Assembly (NCBI GenBank): GCA_017450125.1
Contig: JAFSWZ010000029.1
Coordinates: forward strand, 1 to 64,000
Reading direction: 5' to 3'
Origin: Synergistaceae bacterium
GTDB lineage: Bacteria > Synergistota > Synergistia > Synergistales > Aminobacteriaceae
Length of the DNA stretch: 64,000 nucleotides
Position numbers and translations under genes: made by a program. The notes beneath the pieces were generated by a model, which was given only the letters and a program-made list of their open reading frames with translations, had not been told where the DNA came from and made no database searches. Below, piece by piece: positions 8,901 through 18,372 of the stretch. Each line of letters opens with the position of its first letter. Position 1 is the first letter of the stretch.

Positions 8901-9679
8901 TCCTGCCTTCGTTCGCAAAACTTAATCTTACCCTCCGCGTCATCAACAAGAGGCCGGACGGGTATCATAATCTTGTGTCTACGTTCCTGCGTATTTCGTC
9001 GGGGGACGTTCTGTACATTTCCGAGTCAACTTCGGGGACGGACATAGTTACGGCGGATATGTACCTGCCGGGCGAAAACATAGTGGCTAAGGCACTGAGG
9101 ATTGCGCGCGAGGAAGGCTTCAGGATTCCGCCGCTGAACGTGAAGATTCACAAGAGCATTCCGCCGGGCTCAGGGCTCGGGGCAGGGAGCGGAGATGCTG
9201 CGGTCATCCTTAAGTGGCTCGGAGCTGAGAAGATTGCTGCGCGTGTAGGAGCTGATGTGCCGTTTCTGTGCTCGTTCCTGAACATCGCGCTTGTGTCCGG
9301 CATCGGCGACCACATCGAGAAGGTCAAGACCCCAGAACCTCACGGAGTAATTGCTGTTCCTGACTGGGAGACCAGCACGAAGGAAGCATACGCTGAGCTT
9401 GACACGATGGGTTACGAAGTTGACACGATGCTTGCACGCACGGAACAGAGGGACATTTACCACGCCAACGCGGGACGGAAGGTCGGGCTTCTGCCTAACG
9501 ACTTCCTGAAGGTTCTGCTGAAGAAGCACCCCAAGTATAACGAACTGTTCAAGATGTTCGACAAGGCCGGTGCTGTTGCGTGGGGGGTGTCGGGCTCAGG
9601 GAGTGCGGCTTTTGCGGTGCTCAACAAACCGACAGTGTTTACTTGGCCGGAGTACGTGAAGCACGTGCTGTACTTCTAG
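8882..9679 (+). CDS. ispE: 4-diphosphocytidyl-2-C-methyl-D-erythritol kinase
   Basis: A GHMP kinase of the non-mevalonate isoprenoid pathway, phosphorylating CDP-methylerythritol. Seen are the N-terminal FAKLNLTLRVINKRPDGYHNL, the GHMP ATP loop PPGSGLGAGSGDAA (about residues 97-110) and the C-terminal GVSGSGSAAFAV. At 265 residues it is slightly short. The start may be ATG 8882 or 8891; both overlap ilvE. Confidence 0.93.
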   Translation: MDRMRVILPSFAKLNLTLRVINKRPDGYHNLVSTFLRISSGDVLYISESTSGTDIVTADMYLPGENIVAKALRIAREEGFRIPPLNVKIHKSIPPGSGLGAGSGDAAVILKWLGAEKIAARVGADVPFLCSFLNIALVSGIGDHIEKVKTPEPHGVIAVPDWETSTKEAYAELDTMGYEVDTMLARTEQRDIYHANAGRKVGLLPNDFLKVLLKKHPKYNELFKMFDKAGAVAWGVSGSGSAAFAVLNKPTVFTWPEYVKHVLYF

Positions 9680-9692
9680 GAGAGAATGATTA

Positions 9693-9721
9693 ACCCCTCG
9701 AGGCTCTAGGGCTTCGGGGGT
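9693..9721. terminator. Bidirectional terminator between ispE and recN
   Basis: ACCCC-T-CGAGGC pairs with GCTTCG-G-GGGGT around a short loop, with AT-rich flanks on both sides. It lies exactly between the convergent ends of ispE and recN. Confidence 0.65.
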
Positions 9722-9726
9722 AAATT

Positions 9727-11307
9727 TTATGCGGTATCCTTCAGCAGAATCCGTGCGTGCTCCTGCGCCTCCGTCATGTCCGGCGAACCAGACAGCATCC
9801 GCGCTATCTCCCTCACCCTCTCTTCGCCGTCAATGCTCCTCATAGACGTTTCCCCGTCCGTACGCTGAATCAATATGTGTTCATCACCAAGTGCCGCAAT
9901 GCTCGCCTCGTGCGTAACCAGAATCACCTGGCACTTACGCGACAACTTCTTCAGCTGCAGCCCCGACAGCACCGCCGCACGTCCTCCAAGCCCCGCCTCA
10001 ACCTCGTCGAACACAATCGCAGGAGGTAGCCACTCATCAGGAAGGGACAGCTGGAGTGCCAGCAGCAGCCTGCTCAGTTCCCCGCCCGACGCAATCTTCT
10101 CGACACGCCCGGAACGCGTCCCGTCGCTCAGCGTAAATTCTGCTCCGTCCGCCCCGTCCCGCCGCAACTTCTGCAGTCCCTCGAGCGTTATCCCGAAGGT
10201 TATTCCCTCCATCGCCAGCTCGCCAAGTACAGCATTCACCCGCTTCGTCAGCGTCAACGCAACTTCCTGCCTCGCACGGCGAAGCTCCATCGCCAGAGCG
10301 TTGGCTTCCCGGCGTTCCTCGAGAGACCGCGCCGAAAGTTCCTCAAGCTCAGTGTAGCTACTCTCCAGCCACTCGAGATGCGCGCAGATTTCCCCGCAGA
10401 AGTCCAGAAGCTCCGTCTCGTCAGAAATTCCGCACAGCCTCTTCAGCCTACGCAGTGCCCCTAATCTGTCCGCCGTCTCCTCAAGCTGAGCGTTGAGATC
10501 CTCGCCGTCCGAAAGCGTTACTGACTTCACCGCCTCGCGCAGAGCTTCAAGTGCTGTCCTAACGTTGTCCGCAGTATCGTCGTCCATGAAGCTGTACAGG
10601 TTCTCGAAGCATGACGCTGCCTCACCCAGAAAACCCTTCTCCGACATTCCGCCGGTGAGTGCATCGAGGCTCCCTTCTGCGTGCTCACGTGAGGCTGCTT
10701 TGTGCGTGAGGTCTGCAAGCCTGTTCTCGAGGCGGAGCTCCAAACCTGCTTCAGGCTGGGCTGTCTTCACCAGAGAGAATATCTCCTTCGCCGCAGAGTA
10801 TTTCCGCTCTGTCTCAGCACGGCGTTTCTTCAGTGCCCGAAGGTCTCCCGCACTCTTCCTTGCCTGGTCGAACACCTCACGGAACTTCGGGAACGTCTCC
10901 GTCCTCACAGCCGCAGGAAGGCACGCGTCAAGCATCGCAAGCTGTCTCTCCGGCTCAAGCAGCTCCATCTGCGCGAACTGGCTCTGAATCCTCAGAAGTC
11001 CGTTCACCGTCTTTGCGCAGTCGTTCAGCCCGACACTCTCGCCGTCAATCTTTGCACGCGAACGCCCCGTACTCAGCACCTCGCGCGTTATTGCCGCCTC
11101 CGTGAACTTGGCCGAGACACTCCCGCGTTCCGTACCCGCACGAATGAACTTCACGCCCCCGCGACCGCCCGTCAGAAGCTCCAGCGCACGCACAACGCTG
11201 CTCTTTCCCGCTCCGCTCTCGCCGGTGATTACGTTCAGACCGCGCGCGAAGGACAATGAAGCCTCGCGGATGCCGCCGATGTTGGTGATGCTCAAGGTCT
11301 CAATCAC
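9727..11307 (-). CDS. recN: DNA repair protein RecN
   Basis: An SMC-like ATPase acting in double-strand break repair, 526 residues. The head has Walker A GESGAGKSS (about 30-38) and, after a long coiled-coil region, the signature ASGGELSRLL and Walker B IVFDEVEAGLGG. It is a little shorter than common RecN (about 550), mainly in the coiled coil. It overlaps the nadK stop by 3-4 bases, giving a nadK-recN pair as in many bacteria. Confidence 0.93.
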   Translation of the reverse strand: MIETLSITNIGGIREASLSFARGLNVITGESGAGKSSVVRALELLTGGRGGVKFIRAGTERGSVSAKFTEAAITREVLSTGRSRAKIDGESVGLNDCAKTVNGLLRIQSQFAQMELLEPERQLAMLDACLPAAVRTETFPKFREVFDQARKSAGDLRALKKRRAETERKYSAAKEIFSLVKTAQPEAGLELRLENRLADLTHKAASREHAEGSLDALTGGMSEKGFLGEAASCFENLYSFMDDDTADNVRTALEALREAVKSVTLSDGEDLNAQLEETADRLGALRRLKRLCGISDETELLDFCGEICAHLEWLESSYTELEELSARSLEERREANALAMELRRARQEVALTLTKRVNAVLGELAMEGITFGITLEGLQKLRRDGADGAEFTLSDGTRSGRVEKIASGGELSRLLLALQLSLPDEWLPPAIVFDEVEAGLGGRAAVLSGLQLKKLSRKCQVILVTHEASIAALGDEHILIQRTDGETSMRSIDGEERVREIARMLSGSPDMTEAQEHARILLKDTA

Positions 11308-12173
11308 TCATGAACTCCCCTTGACGATCCCCAGCCCAGCTTATCCCTCACAATATCAAGGAAGTTGCGACCCGTAAGGTTCACCGTCCGAATCTTCTTG
11401 TCTGCGGCAAGGTTGATGTCTATTCTGTCGTGAGGGAAAACTTCGTATGCCAGCTGTCCGTCCTGCGTCAGCATCAAGTCCCGTGATACTCCGCGCGGAA
11501 TCAGCGTTATGCAGTCGTGCTCGCTCGCCATTAACGGCCGTGAATACAGCGTGTGTGCGCACAGCGGGGCAAGAAGCATCGCGTCCATGTGAGGAGGGAT
11601 TATCGGGCCTCCGGCAGAGAGCGCGTAGGCTGTCGAACCCGTCGGCGTTGACACGATAACTCCGTCGGCAGGAAGTACGCAGAAGAACTCGTCGTTGAAG
11701 CGTATCTCTATCTGCAGAAGGCGGGCTATTGCGTTGGTCGTGAGCACCAAGTCATTGAGGGCATATATCCTGTGGAGAGGCGAGTCATCGTGATACAGAA
11801 CGCACCGCAGAACCCTCCGCTCCAGCACCGTGAAATTGTCCCGCAGAATGTTCATGATGTCCTGCTCTGCCTCCTCAGGCCTGCTCGATGCCAGAAAGCC
11901 CAAGTGCCCGAGATTCACGCCGTGAAGGATTATGTCCGTGCCCATGATGTACCGTGCCGCACGCAGAAACGTCCCGTCCCCGCCGATAACCAGAGCCAGC
12001 TTCACCGTCCTGAGCCACTGCTCGTCGTCGAGGCCGGTCGTCGTTAGTGCGCTGGCTTCCTGATGTGGCAAAAGGAACGTGCAGCCGTTCTCCTGTCCCC
12101 ACTGCAAGAGACGGCGCGCCATACTGACAGCTTCAGGCTTGCGGAGGTTCACTATCATTCCGAGTTCATTCAT
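11304..12173 (-). CDS. nadK: NAD kinase
   Basis: Makes NADP from NAD. The 289-residue protein has VIGGDGTFLRAAR (GGDGT ATP/polyphosphate motif), GVNLGHLGFLA, and STPTGSTAYALSAGGP with the conserved Asp region before it. It is coupled to recN by an ATGA overlap. Confidence 0.95.
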   Translation of the reverse strand: MNELGMIVNLRKPEAVSMARRLLQWGQENGCTFLLPHQEASALTTTGLDDEQWLRTVKLALVIGGDGTFLRAARYIMGTDIILHGVNLGHLGFLASSRPEEAEQDIMNILRDNFTVLERRVLRCVLYHDDSPLHRIYALNDLVLTTNAIARLLQIEIRFNDEFFCVLPADGVIVSTPTGSTAYALSAGGPIIPPHMDAMLLAPLCAHTLYSRPLMASEHDCITLIPRGVSRDLMLTQDGQLAYEVFPHDRIDINLAADKKIRTVNLTGRNFLDIVRDKLGWGSSRGVHE

Positions 12174-12209
12174 GTCTGAGTTTGTCCCTGCCTTGTTGTG
12201 TGAAAGGCT

Positions 12210-12218
12210 ATTATATCA
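12210..12218 (-). promoter_or_regulatory. Extended -10 promoter for nadK-recN
   Basis: On the minus strand TGA-TATAAT lies about 37 bases before the nadK start, overlapping the end of dcd. Confidence 0.5.
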
Positions 12219-12732
12219 AGAACTCTTCATATAATTTGCTCGCCTGTATCCCCTCGTTGTTCTGGTACTTGCCGCGCTCGTAGCGTTCGTAAGGCTCGGA
12301 GATTGTGTGATAGTATATCTGCGCTATCTGAACTCCCGCGTATATCCTCACCGGCTGAACACAGAACAGCTCGAGCGTCCAGTAGCCCGCAAAACCCACA
12401 TCACCGAAGCCCGCCGTTACGTGAATGCATATCCCCAGCCTGCCGATTGACGACCTGCCTTCGAGCATCGGAATGAAGCCTTCCGTTCGCGTGTATTCTG
12501 CAGTCCGGCCAAGATAGAGCTTTCCGGGCTCGAGGGTGAAGCCTTCTGGAGGTATCGTGAGCTTCTGCGTGGGGTTGTCGTGCCTCATGTCCAACGTGCT
12601 GTGAGTGTATATCAGCAGTTCATCGTGAAGGGAGAGATTGTAGCTGTTGGGGTTGAGGCGTGCCTCGTCGAAAGGCTCTATTATGATTTCACGGCCTATG
12701 TGATTCTTTATCTCCAGCCCTGAAAGTATCAT
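12211..12732 (-). CDS. dcd: dCTP deaminase
   Basis: A 173-residue trimeric deaminase turning dCTP to dUTP for dTMP synthesis. The family motif EGRSSIGRLGI and the following HVTAGFGDVGFAGYWTLEL (Glu as catalytic base) are present. ATTAAGGAGCG precedes the start. With dut at 52385 it gives a dCTP to dUMP route. Confidence 0.95.
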   Translation of the reverse strand: MILSGLEIKNHIGREIIIEPFDEARLNPNSYNLSLHDELLIYTHSTLDMRHDNPTQKLTIPPEGFTLEPGKLYLGRTAEYTRTEGFIPMLEGRSSIGRLGICIHVTAGFGDVGFAGYWTLELFCVQPVRIYAGVQIAQIYYHTISEPYERYERGKYQNNEGIQASKLYEEFLI

Positions 12733-12766
12733 CTGTGTGTTCGCTCCTTAATGCTGATTCTTGCGC

Positions 12767-12775
12767 TGATATAAT
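12767..12775 (+). promoter_or_regulatory. Extended -10 promoter for the HD-domain gene
   Basis: TGA-TATAAT in the 83-base divergent region between dcd and the HD gene. If used, it rules out the long reading of the HD gene from 12735 and supports ATG 12816. Confidence 0.5.
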
Positions 12776-12815
12776 ATACAAAATTTTCATCCATGAAAGG
12801 CTAAATTTTCCCGTC

Positions 12816-13832
12816 ATGAAAAATATTCTCAGCATCAAAGAGGTCAAGCACCTCAATAAGAACTCAGATTTTGTTACACGCGGAATAATCACGAAGCTCA
12901 CGAGGCGCAAAGACCGCAACGACAATCCCTTCTGGGAGATGACGGTCAGCGATTCATCAGGAGACCTTGACGGCAAAGTCTGGGCAGCGTCGATCTGGTG
13001 GAACACTCAGGGCGGCGACAAATTTCCCGTTGACCCGGACAATTGCGGGCTGCGCTTTGAGGGTGCGTCCGTCGAACTCGAGGGCAGGATAGCGGAGTAC
13101 AGAGAGCAGCTGCAGTACAACTTTAACGCCGTGTCGTACCTTGACCAGTCGGATTATCCTCCGCACATGTTCAGCAAGTCTTCACCTGTGAAGTCTGACT
13201 TCCTCGAGGAGACCTTCAGGAGCCTCATCGCAGAAATCAAGCGCGAAGACCTTAGGCTGTTCCTTGAGGACGTGTTCTTTGCCCGCAATCTCTGGGAGAA
13301 GTTCAAGGTGTGGCCTGCGGCTGTATCGCTTCACCACGCTTACGCCGGAGGACTGATAGAGCACTCGGTCTCCGTCGCGCTGGGAGCAAGGGACATCGCG
13401 AAGCATTACGCTGACTTCACGATTCCTGTTGACATGGACTTGGTGATTGCCGGAGCACTGCTCCACGATCTCGGCAAGCTGGAAGCCTACACGATAGCTC
13501 CCGTCCCGTCAATGACCCTCAAGGGCAACGTCATCGAACACATCACGCTAGGAGTTAGCATGTTCATGAAGTTCGCGGAGGAGGACGGACTTAGCGAGGA
13601 GCTGACGCTTGCACTTGGCCACATTCTCGCGAGCCATCACGGACGGCGTGAGTTCGGGTCGCCTGTCCTGCCCGAGACACCGGAAGCAATGATCGTCAAT
13701 GCCGCCGATGACCTCGACTTCAAGCTGAGCTACTGGAAGTTCCAGATTGACGCGCTCAACCCTCAGAGCGACGTAACGGACTACCTCGCGCTGATTGACC
13801 GCAGGCTGTGGAGAGGAATCGGGCAGTCATGA
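12816..13832 (+). CDS. OB-fold plus HD-domain protein, YhaM-like nuclease
   Basis: A 338-residue protein. The N-terminal OB-fold (about 1-105, with FVTRGIITKLTRRKDRNDNPFWEM) is a nucleic-acid binding module and the C-terminal half is a metal-dependent HD domain (HHAYAGGLIEHS, then LLHDLGKLEAY). This arrangement matches YhaM-type 3'-5' exoribonucleases. Start ATG 12816 is preferred from the promoter position, although the ribosome site is weak. It is coupled by ATGA to the next gene. Confidence 0.8.
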   Translation: MKNILSIKEVKHLNKNSDFVTRGIITKLTRRKDRNDNPFWEMTVSDSSGDLDGKVWAASIWWNTQGGDKFPVDPDNCGLRFEGASVELEGRIAEYREQLQYNFNAVSYLDQSDYPPHMFSKSSPVKSDFLEETFRSLIAEIKREDLRLFLEDVFFARNLWEKFKVWPAAVSLHHAYAGGLIEHSVSVALGARDIAKHYADFTIPVDMDLVIAGALLHDLGKLEAYTIAPVPSMTLKGNVIEHITLGVSMFMKFAEEDGLSEELTLALGHILASHHGRREFGSPVLPETPEAMIVNAADDLDFKLSYWKFQIDALNPQSDVTDYLALIDRRLWRGIGQS

Positions 13833-14749
13833 GCTGGACACTAAAGCTCACGCAGGATCACGACGGCCGCCGCCTCGACAGGACGATACGAAGCCTCTGG
13901 AAGCGCGTAACTCTCGGCGAAATCATGAAGGCCATACGCAAGGGAGAAGTCCGCGTGAACGGCACGAGAGTCCGCGAGGGCGGAGAGCACGTACACACCG
14001 GCGACGAACTCTGCGTGCCCTGGCCTCTGAATGATGACGGACACCGCGTACCTCACACTTCGTGGGGAAAAATCACGGTCATTCATCAGGGACATAACGT
14101 TCTTATCCTCAACAAGCCTGCTAACCTCCTAGTTCAGCCCGACGAGAGTGGAGGCGACAGCGTGATTTCGCGCGTCTGGGGAGTTCTGGGCACAAAGACT
14201 GCGGCGGCAGTTCACCGGCTCGACCGCAACACGACGGGAGTCTTGGCCGTCGCTCTTCACGGAGATGCTCTGCGCGCGCTCGAGGAACTCTTCAAGGCAC
14301 GGAAAGTCCGCAAGTTCTACACTGCGATAGTCTGCGGGACAGTTCCCCCAGAAATCACAATCGATGCCCCGCTCCTCAAAGACGCAGAGAACAACAAGGT
14401 GTCTGTCTCTGACGACGGACAGTCCGCAAAAACAATCTGCACGCGGCTGGCTTCGGACGGCAAATTCTCGCTCGTCAGGCTTGAGCTCCTCACGGGAAGG
14501 ACACATCAGGCACGGGTTCACATGGCGCACATAAAGCACCCTATCTTGGGAGACCGCAAATACGGCGACTTCCGCATCAACAGGGAAAACAAGAACGTTA
14601 CCCGCCCGTTCCTTCACGCATACGAGCTGATGTTCCCCGACGGGCTTCACAGCTCGCTTGCTGAGGTTGAGGGCAGGACGTTCAGGGCAGAGATTCCCGC
14701 AGACATGAGGGCATTCATTGAGGCAAGGAGGCTCGACGATGAGGACTAA
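13829..14749 (+). CDS. RluC/RluD-family pseudouridine synthase
   Basis: A 306-residue RNA pseudouridine synthase. The N-terminal S4 RNA-binding domain (about 15-75) is followed by the catalytic domain with AAVHRLDRNTTGVL, whose Asp near residue 132 is the nucleophile, and LLTGRTHQARVH. The RNA target (23S positions are usual) cannot be told from sequence. It overlaps the preceding stop by ATGA. Confidence 0.9.
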   Translation: MSWTLKLTQDHDGRRLDRTIRSLWKRVTLGEIMKAIRKGEVRVNGTRVREGGEHVHTGDELCVPWPLNDDGHRVPHTSWGKITVIHQGHNVLILNKPANLLVQPDESGGDSVISRVWGVLGTKTAAAVHRLDRNTTGVLAVALHGDALRALEELFKARKVRKFYTAIVCGTVPPEITIDAPLLKDAENNKVSVSDDGQSAKTICTRLASDGKFSLVRLELLTGRTHQARVHMAHIKHPILGDRKYGDFRINRENKNVTRPFLHAYELMFPDGLHSSLAEVEGRTFRAEIPADMRAFIEARRLDDED

Positions 14750-15866
14750 GGGTTTCGTGGTACGTTTGGTTGTAGCATCAATAATCGCGTGGACGTTCTA
14801 TAGTGCTGTAGATTATTTTGCTGTGCACAATTGGGGCGATTCAGATTCGTTAATCGTAAAGGTGATAGATGCCGGGCCCGAGAGCATAATTCCGCCCGAG
14901 AGCGAGGAAGAAGAGTCGTACGAGATGCTTGAACGCAACACGACTATTCAGGTTCTCTCCGGCGCAAAGACTGACGAGGTCATGACCGTAAAGACAGTCC
15001 GTCTCTCAGGGAGCGGCCTCGAGGTCAAGAACGGCAGAAGGTATCTGCTTGTGTGGGACATGTTCAGCGACGGACGGGTTCAGTACTCGCTTGCTGATGC
15101 TTTCCGCGCGCCGGGAGTTGCTGGTGTGATAATGCTCGTCTGCACAATTCTAATCAGCTTGACGGGAGTCAGGGGGTTTCTCGCGCTTCTTGGGCTTGCA
15201 GCGTCAATCGGCGTTCTTGTGTTCACGATGATTCCGCTGACCATAAAGGGCTGGGACTGCGTCTGGCTGGCGATCGCGAGCGTGTTCATCATCTCGACAG
15301 TAACAGTCCTGTGTGTCGTGCGCCATGCCCGTTACAGGCTCGTTGCCCTTATGGGAAGTCTCGGAGGCGTGCTGTGCGGCTTTATCTGCGGTGCGGCAAT
15401 GGTCTACATGTGGAGCTTGAACGGTCTTGCGGGCGAAGGTGCGGCACTTCTCGCGTCGACGCTGCCGGGACTGAACATGCGAGGGCTTCTGCTGTCGTCG
15501 GTGCTCATCGGCTCAATCGGTGCGGTGCTTGACGTTGCAGTCTCGATAACCGCGTCAATGTCTGAGTTCGTGGATTACGACGAGAACATTCACCTTGACC
15601 GCCTTCTTCTTGCCGGCCTCAACGTCGGAGGAGAAGTGCTCGGCAGCATGATTAACACTCTTATTCTCGCCTACATGGGGAGCGCGCTTCCTATGGCAGT
15701 CCTGATAAGCAGTGCGGGAATAGAGCTCTCCGGCCTGCTCAATGACCCGTACATTGCACAGGAGATCGTCCAGAGTCTCGCGGGCACACTTGGCCTGCTG
15801 TTCACGATACCTGCGACGGCGTTCAGCTTCGTGGTGGAAGAATCGCTGAGGAGGCGCAATGATTAA
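14739..15866 (+). CDS. YibE/F-family multipass membrane protein
   Basis: A 375-residue protein with an N-terminal membrane segment (about 8-27), an extracytoplasmic region to about residue 125, then seven or so hydrophobic helices including LLGLAASIGVLVFTMIP. This matches the YibE/F family of unknown function, found as single genes in many anaerobes. ATG 14739 is chosen for AAGGAGG at 14725-14731. It overlaps both neighbours. Confidence 0.82.
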   Translation: MRTKGFVVRLVVASIIAWTFYSAVDYFAVHNWGDSDSLIVKVIDAGPESIIPPESEEEESYEMLERNTTIQVLSGAKTDEVMTVKTVRLSGSGLEVKNGRRYLLVWDMFSDGRVQYSLADAFRAPGVAGVIMLVCTILISLTGVRGFLALLGLAASIGVLVFTMIPLTIKGWDCVWLAIASVFIISTVTVLCVVRHARYRLVALMGSLGGVLCGFICGAAMVYMWSLNGLAGEGAALLASTLPGLNMRGLLLSSVLIGSIGAVLDVAVSITASMSEFVDYDENIHLDRLLLAGLNVGGEVLGSMINTLILAYMGSALPMAVLISSAGIELSGLLNDPYIAQEIVQSLAGTLGLLFTIPATAFSFVVEESLRRRND

Positions 15867-16776
15867 GGCAGTGATAGACATCGGCAGCAACTCCATCAAG
15901 ATGCGCATTGCCAATGTCAACGGCGGGGTTGTCCGTGTGCTCCGCGATGAAACGGAAGTGGTCAGGCTCGGGCGCGGCATGTCCTCGACCGGCCTGCTCT
16001 CTCCAGAGAACATGAAGGTGTCGTGCGATGCTGTCTCGCGGATGGTTCGCAGGGCATCAGCAATGGGAGCAAATATCTTCGTCGCCGGAACTATGGCACT
16101 GAGGACAGCCGCTAACGCCGGAGATTTTGTGCGCATGGTCAGGGAAGAGACCGGGCAGGAAGTTCACGTGTTCTCCGGCCTCGACGAGGCAAGGTATTCT
16201 TGGCTTGGGGCGGCGGACGGCCTGAACGTTGAGGGCGAGGCAGTGATGTTCGACTCCGGCGGGGGAAGCACGGAGTTCGTTCTGGGCTCAGGCAGCGAGC
16301 TCAAGAAAGCAGCAAGCGTCCCCATAGGTGCGGTGAACCTCTCGGAGCGTTTCTTCACGGACAAGCTAAATCCCATCAAGAAGTCAGCCTGTGATGAAGC
16401 AATAGCCTGTGTCAGAGAGATGTTCGCGGATAACGGAATCGAGGAGTTCTGTGCGCCGTCAGTTATCGGTGTGGGCGGAGGAGCCGTAACGATGGCTAGC
16501 GTAAAGAATGCCTGCGAGAGCTTCAACCCGTCGCGGCTTCACGGAAGCATCCTCACGCAGAAGGACGCAGTGCGGCAGATAAAGATGTATGCCTCGCTCA
16601 CGCTTGCCGAACGCGAAAACGTTATCGGACTTCCGGCTTCGAGGGCTGATGTGATTCTTGGTAGTGCGTGCATAATCCTCACGGCATTGCGGTTTCTCAA
16701 GGCAGATTCGTGCGTGATAAGCATAAACGGTTTGCGTCATGGGCTGTTAATTCATGATAGTATAATGTGCAGTTGA
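15859..16776 (+). CDS. Ppx/GppA-family phosphatase
   Basis: A 305-residue protein of the exopolyphosphatase / guanosine pentaphosphatase family. ASKHA-fold motifs are visible: IDIGSNSIKM near the start, LDEARYSWLG, and MFDSGGGSTEF near residue 130. It lacks the C-terminal HD-like extension of the long Ppx proteins. The substrate may be polyphosphate or pppGpp. Confidence 0.88.
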   Translation: MIKAVIDIGSNSIKMRIANVNGGVVRVLRDETEVVRLGRGMSSTGLLSPENMKVSCDAVSRMVRRASAMGANIFVAGTMALRTAANAGDFVRMVREETGQEVHVFSGLDEARYSWLGAADGLNVEGEAVMFDSGGGSTEFVLGSGSELKKAASVPIGAVNLSERFFTDKLNPIKKSACDEAIACVREMFADNGIEEFCAPSVIGVGGGAVTMASVKNACESFNPSRLHGSILTQKDAVRQIKMYASLTLAERENVIGLPASRADVILGSACIILTALRFLKADSCVISINGLRHGLLIHDSIMCS

Positions 16777-16795
16777 ATCCCATACAATCAAAGAG

Positions 16796-17689
16796 GTGAG
16801 AGAAAAGTTGCTGCTTGAGTTAATGTCTAATGGTTCACTCGCTGAACTTCCGCCCGGCAGCATCCCCGACAACATATTACCGGCCCTACCCGACGAAACC
16901 TCAGTGATGCTGCTGCTTCCTCACAACAAGTACCTTCTGGGGACAGGCAGCGATAATTGGTTATACGGCCAGCCCGGTACGGCTCCGCAGAGCGTGTACC
17001 TCTACGACAACGAAAGCATCTCCCTGCTCAATGACGGAGACCGCCCGACAGTTCTTCCTCCGCGAACAGTGAACGCTTTGCGCAGAAAGTTATCCATGAA
17101 CACAGACCCTCCCGGCCGTCATTCCGCCGCAATCCTGATGTTGAGGACTATAATGCGCGACAATCCCGTCTTCAGCATGGCGAGCGCGGAATTTCTGGAC
17201 GAGAAGATTTTTGCCGGTTACATGGAGGAAGATGAAGTTCTCAGACGGACGTACTGGACGCTGAGGTTTGCCCTTGCGCGCGGAGAGATGGAGACAGTCA
17301 GGAGGCTCAAGGCGTGGCTGAAAGTCGGCCCTGATGTCTTCGCCCAACCTTCGCACACAGTGAAGATGTGGTTCTCGATACAGAATCTCCCTGACCCTGA
17401 CGCGGTGAAGGAGCTCGAGGAGCTGTCGTTTGCTGTCCCTGAACTTCAGAGGATGTCCGCGCAGATGATTTCGCCGCTGGTGCTGTACAATCCGTTGTCG
17501 GGCTGGCTTGTGCTGGGACGTTTCGGCAGGGGACGGGACATAATGTTCTCCTGCTGGATCTACGCGAACCACGAGATATGGCACGAGATGCGCGAGGTCA
17601 GGAAAATGACAGTGCAGGATATTATCAACGCCGTGTGGGGCGAGCTTGAGACCATTCAGGCACTTGACGAGAGGGCAAAATACAGATGA
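16796..17689 (+). CDS. Unknown protein upstream of ftsE
   Basis: A protein of up to 297 residues that I do not recognise. It has no signal peptide or membrane segment. It contains a middle helical part (about 100-190) and a C-terminal part with an aromatic cluster (FSCWIYANHEIWHEM near 252-266). The start is uncertain: GTG 16796 or TTG 16808, because AGAGGTGAG overlaps the first. TACAAT at 16783-16788 could be its -10. The stop overlaps ftsE (ATGA), so it is in the ftsEX transcription unit. Confidence 0.75.
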   Translation: MREKLLLELMSNGSLAELPPGSIPDNILPALPDETSVMLLLPHNKYLLGTGSDNWLYGQPGTAPQSVYLYDNESISLLNDGDRPTVLPPRTVNALRRKLSMNTDPPGRHSAAILMLRTIMRDNPVFSMASAEFLDEKIFAGYMEEDEVLRRTYWTLRFALARGEMETVRRLKAWLKVGPDVFAQPSHTVKMWFSIQNLPDPDAVKELEELSFAVPELQRMSAQMISPLVLYNPLSGWLVLGRFGRGRDIMFSCWIYANHEIWHEMREVRKMTVQDIINAVWGELETIQALDERAKYR

Positions 17690-18372
17690 ACATAAAATTT
17701 TCAGGAGTGAGCAAGATATTTGAACCCGACATAGCTGCCTTAGTGGACGTGAGCCTGAACATCGAGCAGGGTGAGTTTGTCTACATCATCGGGCAGACAG
17801 GGAGCGGGAAGTCCACGCTTTTGCGTCTGATAACGCGTGAGCTTCTGCCTTCGCGCGGGACTGTTGCGGTGGGTGATTTCGACCTCCGCAGAATGCGCAA
17901 AGCTGACGTGCCGTATTACCGCCGTGATGTCGGGCTTGTGGCTCAGGACTTCAGGCTGATTCCGACGCTGACGGTCTACGAGAACATAGCTTTTGTGATG
18001 GAAGCAATGTCCGTCCCGAAGAGAATCGTTGCCGAACGAACGAAGGACGTGATTAACCAGGTAGGCTTGTGGAGACGCAGGGGGATGCGCCCTGCCCAGC
18101 TTTCCGGCGGAGAACAGCAGAGAGTTGCGATCGCGCGTGCTCTGGCAAATTCACCGTCGCTGTTCATTGCCGACGAACCTACGGGAAACCTCGACTTCCA
18201 CACAGCTACTGAGGTCATGAAGATACTTTTTGCGATAAACGCCGCCGGAGTAACCGTCGTGATGTCGACGCACAATCAGGCAATCGTGAACTCATCGCGC
18301 CAGAGAGTTATAGAGCTCGAGAACGGCAGGCTTGTACGCGACGAGAAAGGAGGGACATACACAGCCCAATGA
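17686..18372 (+). CDS. ftsE: Cell division ATP-binding protein FtsE
   Basis: ABC-type ATPase of the FtsEX complex that controls cell-wall hydrolases at the septum. The 228-residue protein has Walker [10 protein letters not shown], signature [15 protein letters not shown] and Walker [13 protein letters not shown]. The text [23 protein letters not shown] is typical of FtsE. Overlaps ftsX by ATGA. Confidence 0.95.
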   Translation: MNIKFSGVSKIFEPDIAALVDVSLNIEQGEFVYIIGQTGSGKSTLLRLITRELLPSRGTVAVGDFDLRRMRKADVPYYRRDVGLVAQDFRLIPTLTVYENIAFVMEAMSVPKRIVAERTKDVINQVGLWRRRGMRPAQLSGGEQQRVAIARALANSPSLFIADEPTGNLDFHTATEVMKILFAINAAGVTVVMSTHNQAIVNSSRQRVIELENGRLVRDEKGGTYTAQ

